Shown here: positions 1 through 5,907 of the stretch, piece after piece
Layout: the number at the start of each line of letters is the position of its first letter
How positions within the stretch are numbered: position 1 is the first letter of the stretch
Origin: Klebsiella pneumoniae
GTDB lineage: Bacteria; Pseudomonadota; Gammaproteobacteria; Ga0077536
DNA length: 10,607 nucleotides
Assembly: GCA_945873015.1 (NCBI GenBank)
Contig: CAMCBY010000102.1
Coordinates: 1-10,607, forward strand
Reading direction: 5' to 3'
Made by a program: the position numbers and the translations under genes
The notes under the pieces: generated by a model
What the model was told of the DNA's origin: nothing
Databases searched by the model: none
The model's input: the letters and a program-made list of their open reading frames with translations, nothing else

Positions 1-493
1 CGTCAAGGATCAGCAGGCGCGGTTCGTGGACCAGCGCGCGGGCGATCATGAGGCGTCGTTTCATGCCGCCCGACAGATTGCGCGAAACTTCCTCACGCCG
101 CTCCCACAGTGACAACTGGCTCAGATATTTCTCGGCGCGTTCAAGTGCCGCTTTGCGTGGAATGCCGTAGTAGCCGGCCTGATTGAGCAGGATTTCGAGC
201 ACGGTTTCGAACTGCGAGAAGTTGATTTCCTGCGGCACTATCCCGATATAGGATTTGGCCAGCGAGAAATCTGCATCGATATCCACGCCGAAGATTTCCA
301 CCCGGCCGCCGCTCTTGCGCACCAGTGAACTAATGATGCCGATAGTGGTGGATTTGCCCGCGCCATTGGGGCCGAGCAGAGCAAAAAAATCGCCGTCCTC
401 GACCGTCAGATCGATACCGCGCAGCGCCTCGTTACCGGTGCGGTAGATCTTGCGCAGATTGGTCAGGACCAGGGCGTTTGGTGAATCGTGCAT
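1..493 (-). CDS. ABC transporter ATP-binding protein, YadG-type (partial, C-terminus outside window)
   Basis: This is the nucleotide-binding subunit of an ABC exporter; it would hydrolyse ATP on the cytoplasmic face together with a membrane permease, probably encoded further left. Reading from the ATG at 493-491, 164 residues are visible. They carry a Walker A motif GPNGAGKST (41-49), a Q-loop glutamine (Q88 in IVPQE), an ABC signature LSGGM (140-144) and the start of Walker B (LLILD, 160-164), where the window ends just before the expected catalytic Glu. The order and spacing fit the CcmA/YadG/DrrA class, whose E. coli member YadG is about 300 residues, so roughly half the gene is missing. 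There is no clear Shine-Dalgarno sequence before the ATG. It is divergent from the sixA-like gene. The substrate cannot be told from the ATPase alone. The family call is firm; the YadG assignment is an inference from similarity. Confidence 0.93.
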   Translation of the reverse strand, partial: MHDSPNALVLTNLRKIYRTGNEALRGIDLTVEDGDFFALLGPNGAGKSTTIGIISSLVRKSGGRVEIFGVDIDADFSLAKSYIGIVPQEINFSQFETVLEILLNQAGYYGIPRKAALERAEKYLSQLSLWERREEVSRNLSGGMKRRLMIARALVHEPRLLILD

Positions 494-669
494 AGGGCCA
501 GGCAGGCTCAATCGGGCTGCGCGTCGGGCGGCGAATGTACCACGGTTCGTGCGCTCGCCACCCCGCTCGGTCGCCACGCTAGCGCGTCCCGGCAGCGGCA
601 GTTTTGCCAAGCGCATTGCGCTGCGCTTCGAGGATGCCGACAATCGCCGCGGCACGGCAGGGAGGTGCT
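494..669. other. Divergent intergenic region between the ABC ATPase and the sixA-like gene
   Basis: This 176-bp spacer separates two outward-facing genes and so should hold promoters for both. No good sigma70 match stands out on either strand; only weak AT-poor candidates are visible. It ends in GGAGG at 661-665, the ribosome binding site of the downstream gene. Two short hairpins (a 4-bp stem around 600-611 and a 5-bp stem around 610-622) are within chance expectation for this base composition. No gene is seen in it. Confidence 0.5.
661..665 (+). promoter_or_regulatory. Ribosome binding site GGAGG that sets the sixA start
   Basis: GGAGG is a perfect Shine-Dalgarno core 4 nt upstream of the ATG at 670. 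It decides between that start and the upstream in-frame ATG at 604, which has no such site. Confidence 0.75.
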
Positions 670-1206
670 ATGACGAAGGACAATATGGCCAAACCGAGAC
701 GGCTGGTGCTCATGCGCCACGCCAAGTCCGACTGGGACGGCGGCGATATCGATGATTTTGTGCGCTCGCTGTCCGACCGCGGCGTGCGGGACGCACGGCA
801 GATGGGGCGCTGGCTGGCATTCCACGGCCATCTCCCCGAAAGGATTTTGAGTTCGCCCTCGCGCCGTACCAGCGAGACCTTGGCGCTGGTCGGTGAAGGG
901 GCCGGCTTTGAACTCGGCGCGCGGACCGAGTGGCGCGACGAGCTCTATCACGCCAGCGCTGCGACCTTACGCAATGTGTTGCGCCGCCAGGGTTCGTTGG
1001 CCGCCGTGATGGTGCTTGCGCACAACCCGGGTCTCGAGGAGTTGCTCGCGTTTCTGGTCGATGACGACCGCGCCTTCGGCAGTTACGCCAAACGTTTCCC
1101 GACTGCGGGGGTTTATGTGCTGGATGTGGCTGGGGAGTGGACTTCCCTGCGCGCCGGCTGCGCGCGCATCGTTGCGCACCAGCGGCCGAAGATGTTGTCT
1201 GCGTGA
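670..1206 (+). CDS. sixA: Phosphohistidine phosphatase, SixA-type histidine phosphatase family
   Basis: This is a 178-residue member of the histidine phosphatase (phosphoglycerate mutase-like) superfamily. The nucleophile motif is MRHAKSDW near the N-terminus with H17, and the second active-site histidine is H118 in VLAHNPGLEELL. The RHAKS variant and the small size are typical of the SixA branch; E. coli SixA is about 161 residues and removes phosphate from phosphohistidine on phosphotransfer proteins. The ATG at 670 was chosen over an in-frame ATG at 604 because GGAGG lies 4 nt before it and the 22 extra residues of the longer form look non-conserved. No signal peptide is seen, so the protein is expected to be cytoplasmic. 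The physiological substrate here is unknown; no histidine kinase or PTS gene is adjacent. It ends 19 bp from the convergent small gene at 1226-1381. Confidence 0.88.
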   Translation: MTKDNMAKPRRLVLMRHAKSDWDGGDIDDFVRSLSDRGVRDARQMGRWLAFHGHLPERILSSPSRRTSETLALVGEGAGFELGARTEWRDELYHASAATLRNVLRRQGSLAAVMVLAHNPGLEELLAFLVDDDRAFGSYAKRFPTAGVYVLDVAGEWTSLRAGCARIVAHQRPKMLSA

Positions 1207-1225
1207 CGGCGCGGAGTGGCGCTCT

Positions 1226-1381
1226 TCAGGGCAGATAGGCGAAGTAAAGCATCGGGAACAGCAGCACCGCTACCACGTAGACCACCCACTCCAGGCCGCG
1301 GTCGGCGAGCCAGCCGATGTAATGCAGCATGATGACGACAATGGCCGCCACGTAGTAGAGAGCGATGAGAACATTTTCCAT
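1226..1381 (-). CDS. Small two-helix membrane protein of unknown function (51 aa)
   Basis: This short gene encodes 51 residues starting MENVLIALYY and ending MLYFAYLP. Two hydrophobic stretches, about residues 4-24 and 32-50, are long enough to cross the membrane. They are joined by a short polar turn with ADRGLE (residues 26-31), suggesting a helical hairpin with both termini on the same side. The stretches are rich in Val, Leu, Ile, Tyr and Trp, as in a real membrane segment and unlike a chance frame in this GC-rich DNA. The ATG is the only possible start: an in-frame TGA lies upstream at 1405-1403. A GGGGGG run sits about 9 nt before the ATG as a plausible ribosome binding site. The gene is convergent with sixA and faces away from ybeD-lipB-lipA. 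I do not recognise the family and propose no function. That it is coding is an inference from composition, hydropathy and the start signal. Confidence 0.68.
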   Translation of the reverse strand: MENVLIALYYVAAIVVIMLHYIGWLADRGLEWVVYVVAVLLFPMLYFAYLP

Positions 1382-1699
1382 TCCGTGATTCCCCCCGAAG
1401 AATCACAGCGCCATCGATAGCTGTTGAGGCATGAGTGATGCTGGCATAGTACACCGAGGTGGCGTGCTACAGATGTTCAAGCTTTGCTCGCTGTTCGGAC
1501 TTAAGAAAAGTTAACAATTGTGAACCAGAAGTCCTGTCCGAAGGCGTAGCGGCTGCCGGCGGACGTACTTGAGGAAGCTCTGATTAAGCGTAGCGAGCAC
1601 GCGACACTGCGCGCGGACAGCGCAGTGATCGAATCGCAGTTGCCTTGCATTCCGGTCGAGCGCGGTGTGAACCATACTGCGAAAGAGAGTCATATCATC
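1382..1699. other. Intergenic region upstream of ybeD-lipB-lipA
   Basis: This 318-bp spacer lies between the divergent small membrane protein gene and ybeD. It is locally AT-richer around 1490-1530, where the near-palindrome at 1510-1525 sits. Promoters for both neighbours are expected here. A weak -10-like CATACT at 1673-1678 precedes ybeD but has no convincing -35 at 17 bp. An upstream in-frame ATG for ybeD at 1625 gives residues that do not look conserved. No RNA gene or further ORF is supported. Confidence 0.5.
1510..1525. promoter_or_regulatory. 16-bp near-palindrome, possible operator
   Basis: GTTAACAATTGTGAAC reads as its own reverse complement except for one mismatched pair (positions 4 and 13), with a perfect central ACAATTGT. 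It sits in an AT-rich patch between the divergent small-protein gene and ybeD, about 175 bp before the ybeD ATG. Its size and symmetry fit a dimeric helix-turn-helix regulator site. No specific regulator can be named from the sequence. Confidence 0.3.
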
Positions 1700-1966
1700 A
1701 TGCCGAGCAACGACAGCCTGTTGGAATTTCCCTGTCAGTTCCCGATCAAGGTCATGGGGCTGGCGGGCCAGGACTTCGATACCCTGGTCATCGAAATAGT
1801 GAAGCGCCATGTCACCTGTCTCGATGACAACGCGGTGCGCTTGCGGCCCAGCCGCGAGGGCAAATACACCGCCATGACCGTCACCATCGAAGCCCACAGT
1901 CAGCAGCACCTTGACGCCATCTACATCGATCTCTCCACCCACGAACGTATTCTGATGGTGTTATGA
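1700..1966 (+). CDS. ybeD: YbeD family protein (DUF493), probable lipoate-associated regulatory protein
   Basis: This 88-residue protein matches the DUF493/YbeD family, small cytoplasmic ACT-like alpha/beta proteins encoded next to lipB in many gammaproteobacteria (E. coli YbeD is 87 residues). Visible family marks are LLEFPCQFPIKVMG near the N-terminus (LLEFP..F..KVMG in E. coli), a central KYTAMTVTIEA strand, and the C-terminal MVL. The ATG at 1700 was chosen because it gives the family length and has a purine-rich GAAAGAGAG about 10 nt upstream; the in-frame ATG at 1625 would add 25 unlike residues. The stop codon overlaps the lipB start as ATGA (1963-1966), so the two are probably translationally coupled. 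The biochemical role of the family is not established; a link to lipoylation is inferred from gene order. Confidence 0.9.
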   Translation: MPSNDSLLEFPCQFPIKVMGLAGQDFDTLVIEIVKRHVTCLDDNAVRLRPSREGKYTAMTVTIEAHSQQHLDAIYIDLSTHERILMVL

Positions 1967-2625
1967 CGCTCCGGGTGCGGGATTTCGGGCAGGTCGATTA
2001 CAGCGACTGCTGGAGCGCGATGCGCGACTTCAGCGGCGCGCGCGGCGCGCACGATGACGACGAACTGTGGTGCGTGCAACACGCGCCGGTTTTCACCCTC
2101 GGGCGCGGCGGCAAGCCGGAACATATCCTCGCCGCCGGTGACATCCCGGTAGTCCACAGCGATCGGGGCGGGCAGGTCACTTATCACGGTCCCGGGCAAC
2201 TGGTGGTCTACGTGCTGCTCGACACCCATCGCCTTGCCATTGGCCCGCGTGAGCTGGTGCGGCGGCTTGAACAAGGGGTGATCGACCTGTCGGCCGAGTT
2301 CGGCATCGTCGCCGAGCGCCGGCCCGGCGCCCCCGGGGTGTATGTCGCCGATGCCAAACTCGCTGCGCTTGGCCTGCGCTTGCGTAACGGCATGAGTTAC
2401 CACGGCTTGGCGCTCAACGTCGATGTCGCGCTTGAGCCGTTTGCGCGTATCAATCCCTGTGGTTACGCCGGACTGCGCGTGACGCGCCTCGCCGATCTCG
2501 GCGTGACGCTTGATTGCGCGGCGGTCGCGGCGCGTTTTCTGCCCCATCTCGCGTGCAATTTGTATGGCGGTGTGGCGCCCACCGTGGCACACGGCGAGGC
2601 GCACTGGCCGCGCGCGCGCGGCTGA
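1963..2625 (+). CDS. lipB: Octanoyl-[ACP]:protein N-octanoyltransferase LipB
   Basis: LipB moves the octanoyl group from acyl carrier protein to a lysine on lipoyl domains of 2-oxoacid dehydrogenases and the glycine cleavage H protein, the first step of endogenous lipoate synthesis in the cytoplasm. The 220-residue protein has the signature RGGQVTYHGPGQ (68-79), the catalytic lysine K132 in AKLAALGLRLRNG, the SYHGLALNV strand (145-153), and the acyl-thioester cysteine C166 in INPCGY. The Lys/Cys dyad is offset by 3 from E. coli K135/C169, so alignment is nearly gap-free. The start is the ATG overlapping the ybeD stop (ATGA). It lies between ybeD and lipA, the standard lipoate cluster. All catalytic residues are present, so the enzyme should be functional. 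Confidence 0.97.
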   Translation: MTLRVRDFGQVDYSDCWSAMRDFSGARGAHDDDELWCVQHAPVFTLGRGGKPEHILAAGDIPVVHSDRGGQVTYHGPGQLVVYVLLDTHRLAIGPRELVRRLEQGVIDLSAEFGIVAERRPGAPGVYVADAKLAALGLRLRNGMSYHGLALNVDVALEPFARINPCGYAGLRVTRLADLGVTLDCAAVAARFLPHLACNLYGGVAPTVAHGEAHWPRARG

Positions 2626-2712
2626 CGGCAGCGCGGTGGTATACACGGCGGAATCGATCGACACTAAGACAATGAACGCTGCGCCTCCCTGCGCGCTTCA
2701 CGGACAAAACAC
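2626..2712 (+). other. lipB-lipA spacer containing a 14-codon ORF that overlaps the lipA start
   Basis: The 87-bp spacer has no Shine-Dalgarno sequence directly before lipA. It does hold an ATG at 2672 opening a 14-codon frame (MNAAPPCALHGQNT) whose TGA at 2714-2716 overlaps the lipA ATG as ATGA. The mini-ORF itself has only a weak TAAG-like site. It could act as a translational coupler or be chance. Confidence 0.3.
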
Positions 2713-3666
2713 ATGACGAGCGAGAGCACTGACAAACCGAGCCGCGCCCAACGGGGGACGGACAAGGTCGCGCGTATTCCGGTCAAGGTCGAACCGACCA
2801 CCGGCGCACTGCCGCGCAAGCCGCCATGGTTGCGCGCCCGCGCGCCGACCGACCCGCGTGTGATGGAACTCAAAGCCCTGCTGCGCGCTGAGGGCCTGCA
2901 CACGGTGTGCGAGGAGGCGGCCTGTCCGAATCTCGGCGAATGTTTTGCCCACGGCACCGCGACGTTCATGATCATGGGCGATTTGTGCACGCGTCGCTGT
3001 CCGTTCTGCGATGTCGCCCACGGCCGTCCCAAACCGCTGGACCCGACCGAACCCGAACACGTTGCCAATGCGGTCGAGCGCATGAAGCTCAAATACGTGG
3101 TCATCACCTCGGTCGACAGAGACGATCTGCGCGACGGTGGCGCCGCGCATTTTGCGGCCTGCATCAGTGCCGTGCGCGCACGCACGCCAGCCACCCGCAT
3201 CGAGGTGCTGGTGCCGGATTTTCGCGGCCGCATGGACGTCGCACTCGATATCCTCAAAACCACCCCGCCCGATGTGTTCAATCACAATCTCGAATCGGTG
3301 CCACGCCTGTATCTCAAGGTCCGGCCGGGTTCGGATTACGCGTGGTCGCTGGAACTCATGCGGCGTTTTAAACAGGCGGTGCCGGCGGTGCCGACCAAAT
3401 CCGGTCTCATGCTGGGCTTGGGCGAGACTTTGGACGAAGTGCGCGAAGTGATGCGTGACATGCGTGCGCACCAGGTCGACATGCTGACCTTGGGCCAGTA
3501 TCTGCAGCCGAGTCGCGCGCATCTGCCGGTCGAGCGTTTTGTCACCCCCGACGAATTCAACGAGCTGAAGGCCTACGGCGACAGCATCGGTTTCACTAAT
3601 GTCGCCAGCGCACCGCTGGTACGCTCGTCCTACCATGCCGATCTGCAGGCCGCTGGCAATCCGTAA
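2713..3666 (+). CDS. lipA: Lipoyl synthase LipA (radical SAM)
   Basis: LipA inserts two sulfur atoms at C6 and C8 of protein-bound octanoyl groups, using S-adenosylmethionine and two [4Fe-4S] clusters, one of which is sacrificed as sulfur source. The 317-residue protein shows both cluster sites: the auxiliary cysteines C66, C71 and C77 in CEEAACPNLGEC, and the radical SAM cysteines C92, C96 and C99 in CTRRCPFC. The C-terminal RSSY motif (304-307) provides the serine ligand, S306, of the auxiliary cluster. All are shifted by exactly 2 from E. coli (C68/73/79, C94/98/101, S308). Conserved VVITSVDRDDLRDGG and LGQYLQPS segments are also present. The start at 2713 gives the usual N-terminal length but lacks a nearby ribosome binding site. 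It follows lipB by 87 bp and precedes the ElyC-like gene by 17 bp. Confidence 0.98.
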   Translation: MTSESTDKPSRAQRGTDKVARIPVKVEPTTGALPRKPPWLRARAPTDPRVMELKALLRAEGLHTVCEEAACPNLGECFAHGTATFMIMGDLCTRRCPFCDVAHGRPKPLDPTEPEHVANAVERMKLKYVVITSVDRDDLRDGGAAHFAACISAVRARTPATRIEVLVPDFRGRMDVALDILKTTPPDVFNHNLESVPRLYLKVRPGSDYAWSLELMRRFKQAVPAVPTKSGLMLGLGETLDEVREVMRDMRAHQVDMLTLGQYLQPSRAHLPVERFVTPDEFNELKAYGDSIGFTNVASAPLVRSSYHADLQAAGNP

Positions 3667-3683
3667 ATGAACGCGCGTGCGCG

Positions 3684-4448
3684 ATGAGTTTCAGCGCGAC
3701 GCTGTATTTCCTGGCCAAGTGTATGGTGCTGCCGCCCGGCCTCACGGTCGCCGTGGGGCTGGCCGGTGCGCTGCTTTATCCGCGTTGGCGACGCCTGGGT
3801 GTCGCGCTGCTGATAGCGGCGCCGCTGCTGAGCTGGGTGTTGTGTATGCCTTTGTTCGCGGCGCTTGCGGCGCGCCCGTTCGAAACCTTTCCCGCTCTGG
3901 ACCTGGCGACCTTGGTCAGCCGGCCCGCTGACGCGCTTGTGGTGCTGGGCGGAGGCGCCTACGCGCACGCGCCGGAATATCAGAACGGCGGCAATGTGCG
4001 GCCCATGACTCTCGAACGTCTGCGTTACGGCGCGCATCTGCAGCGCTTGACCCATCTGCCTCTGGTTGTCAGCGGTGGCCAGCCACGGTTCATGGCTGAG
4101 ACCGAGGCAGCGCTCATGAAACGCGCGCTGCAAGAGGATTTTGGTGTGCCCGTGGCGGCGGTGGAAGACCGCAGTCGCAATACCCGCGAGAACGCAACGA
4201 TGAGTCGGGCGGCCCTGCCCTACCAGACCATTGTGCTGGTGACCCACGCCATGCACATGCAGCGCGCCAAGGCGCAGTTCGAGCAGGCCGGATTCAGCGT
4301 GATTCCGGCGCCCATGGGTTTTATCAGCGACCACACTTTCGACTACGCGCTGGCAGATTTCCTGCCGACCCTGCAGGGACTCTCCGACAGTTGGTATGTG
4401 GTCTACGAAGCGGCGGGTGCGCTGTGGTATCGCTACGCCTATGACTGA
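3684..4448 (+). CDS. DUF218/YdcF family membrane protein, ElyC-like
   Basis: This 254-residue protein has two N-terminal hydrophobic segments (about 8-31 and 38-62) followed by a DUF218 domain. In E. coli the similarly built ElyC (259 residues) is an inner-membrane factor affecting envelope and peptidoglycan precursor metabolism, with the DUF218 domain outside the cytoplasm. Family marks are ADALVVLGGG (82-91), PLVVSGG (126-132), the polar RSRNTRENA motif (163-171) and VTHAMHMQRA (186-195). No enzymatic activity is established for the family. The ATG at 3684 has no Shine-Dalgarno; a 6-codon ORF starting right after the lipA stop (3667-3687) ends across this start as ATGA. The gene lies 17 bp after lipA and is probably in its transcript. 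Its last 10 bp overlap the end of xseA on the other strand. The family call is firm; equivalence to ElyC is inferred. Confidence 0.88.
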   Translation: MSFSATLYFLAKCMVLPPGLTVAVGLAGALLYPRWRRLGVALLIAAPLLSWVLCMPLFAALAARPFETFPALDLATLVSRPADALVVLGGGAYAHAPEYQNGGNVRPMTLERLRYGAHLQRLTHLPLVVSGGQPRFMAETEAALMKRALQEDFGVPVAAVEDRSRNTRENATMSRAALPYQTIVLVTHAMHMQRAKAQFEQAGFSVIPAPMGFISDHTFDYALADFLPTLQGLSDSWYVVYEAAGALWYRYAYD

Positions 4449-5722
4449 GACGGGGTGTCGTCGTCCGACGCGGGCAGCTCCCGACTCCGCACTTCGGCGT
4501 CGAAGCGACCGCGCGCCAGACGTGTAGTGAGGACGCTGCCGATTTCGACCTCGCGCGTATCGCGTAACACCTGGCCGCTGGCATCGGTCACGATGGCATA
4601 ACCGCGTTCCAGGGTCGCGCCCGGCCCGAGCGCCCGCAACAGTTGTTCGCAGCGCGACAGCCGCGCGTCACGCTGTTCGAGCACACGCCGCATGGCGGCG
4701 GTGAGGCGATGGCGGGCATGTTCGAGCTCGCTCTTGCTGCTGGTGAGCCGCGCACGCGGCGAATGGCTCGCGACCCGCGCCTCGAGGGCGCGCAGTTGGC
4801 TGCGCTTCAAGCTGAGCTGGGTGGTGAGGGCATTGGGCAGGCGCGCCAGCAATTCGTCGAGGCGCTGGAAATGCAGTTCCAGGCGCCGCCGTGGCGAAAT
4901 CAGGCGACGCTGTATTTGTTCGAGTTCGCGCTGCTGACGTTTCAGACTCTGGGTCATGGTCTTGAGCAGGCGCTGGCGTGACTGCTGCAGGCGCGACTCG
5001 ATTTCGAGCATGTCGGGCGACACCAGCTCGGCGGCCGCCGAGGGGGTGGCTGCGCGCAAGTCCGCCACCATGTCAGCGATGGTGAAATCGACCTCGTGAC
5101 CGACCGCACTCACCACCGGGATGGTCGAAGCGTGGATCGCACGCGCGACGATTTCTTCGTTGAAGGACCACAAGTCTTCCAGCGAACCGCCGCCGCGCCC
5201 GACTATCAACACATCACATTCGGCGCGGCGGTTGGCGGTCGCAATCGCGGCGGCTATCTCGGCGGCGGCCGCCTCGCCCTGCACCGAGGTCGGGTAGATG
5301 ATGACAGGCAAGGCCGGACAGCGGCGTTTTAAGACCGTGATGATGTCGCGCACCGCCGCTCCGCTCGCCGAGGTCACTACGCCAATCGCACGCGGCCAGC
5401 GCGGCAGCGGGCGCTTCAAGGCCGCATCAAACAGGCCTTCTTCAAATAATTTGCGCTTCAACTGCTCGAAGCGCATGCGCAACAGGCCTTCGCCGGCCGC
5501 TTCCAGCGCCTCGACGATGAGCTGATAGTCGCCGCGCGGGGTATAGAGGCTGACGCGGCCGTAGGCCACCACCTTCATGCCGTCGCGCGCCTCGAAACCG
5601 ACCGCGCGGTTGCGCGTGCGAAACATCGCGCAGCGCACCTGGGCACCGGAGTCTTTCAGCGAAAAGTACACGTGGCCGGAGGCCGGCCGCGCCAGATTCG
5701 AGACCTCGCCTTCCACCCACAC
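4439..5722 (-). CDS. xseA: Exodeoxyribonuclease VII large subunit XseA (start uncertain; conserved N-terminus extends to about 5787)
   Basis: XseA is the catalytic subunit of exonuclease VII, which with several XseB copies degrades single-stranded DNA from both ends into oligonucleotides. From the GTG at 5722 the frame encodes 427 residues: the OB-fold region (WVEGEVSNL, PASGHVYFSLKD), the catalytic domain with VGRGGGSLEDLW (174-185) and GHEVDF (208-213), long Arg/Gln-rich coiled-coil helices (about 235-360), and the C-terminal GATLERGYAIV segment. E. coli XseA has about 456 residues. The GTG is probably not the true start: the same frame continues upstream with FSVSRLNETARHLLETELGN, which is the family N-terminus (FTVSRLNQTVRLLLE in E. 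coli). Yet no ATG, GTG or TTG occurs in frame between 5722 and the TAA at 5890-5888. Only an ATT (5857-5855) and internal CTGs are available. Either a rare start or a small indel near 5770-5787 is likely. It is convergent with the ElyC-like gene and divergent from guaB. Confidence 0.93.
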   Translation of the reverse strand: MWVEGEVSNLARPASGHVYFSLKDSGAQVRCAMFRTRNRAVGFEARDGMKVVAYGRVSLYTPRGDYQLIVEALEAAGEGLLRMRFEQLKRKLFEEGLFDAALKRPLPRWPRAIGVVTSASGAAVRDIITVLKRRCPALPVIIYPTSVQGEAAAAEIAAAIATANRRAECDVLIVGRGGGSLEDLWSFNEEIVARAIHASTIPVVSAVGHEVDFTIADMVADLRAATPSAAAELVSPDMLEIESRLQQSRQRLLKTMTQSLKRQQRELEQIQRRLISPRRRLELHFQRLDELLARLPNALTTQLSLKRSQLRALEARVASHSPRARLTSSKSELEHARHRLTAAMRRVLEQRDARLSRCEQLLRALGPGATLERGYAIVTDASGQVLRDTREVEIGSVLTTRLARGRFDAEVRSRELPASDDDTPSQS

Positions 5723-5845
5723 GTTGCCGAGCTCGGTCTCGAGCAGGTGGCGCGCGGTCTCATTCAGGCGCGAGACACTGAATACATCGCGCCCGTCGGT
5801 ATCAGCATCCCGTGCCGAACCGAAGCGCGTGCCAACGCTGCGTCG

Positions 5846-5874
5846 TTTACCGTTAATGGCCTTGCCCCTATAAT
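5846..5874 (+). promoter_or_regulatory. Sigma70-type promoter of guaB-guaA
   Basis: A perfect -10 hexamer TATAAT at 5869-5874 stands 17 bp after TTTACC (5846-5851), which matches the TTGACA -35 consensus at 4 of 6 positions. The inferred transcript start near 5881 leaves about 27 nt of leader before the guaB ATG. It faces away from xseA and lies just beyond the conserved xseA N-terminus. No PurR-like operator is recognised in it. Confidence 0.72.
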
Positions 5875-5907
5875 CCCCGCCTGCATTTTACGGGATGAAC
5901 CCCACCC

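Noticed and set aside
604..669. Upstream in-frame extension of the sixA gene
   Set aside because: The GGAGG at 661-665 points to the ATG at 670, and the extra 22 residues do not look like a signal peptide or a conserved segment.
1113..1454. 113-codon minus-strand frame over the sixA end
   Set aside because: It overlaps the conserved sixA C-terminus and the small membrane protein gene in another frame; its sequence is Arg/His/Ala-rich without hydropathy or motif support.
1625..1699. Upstream in-frame extension of ybeD
   Set aside because: It would add 25 residues to a family that is almost always 85-90 residues long, and they show no conservation to the remembered E. coli protein.
2698..3636. 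312-codon open frame antisense to lipA
   Set aside because: Shadow of a fully conserved lipA frame; the translation is His/Arg/Gln-rich without any family motif, as expected for the complement of GC-rich coding DNA.
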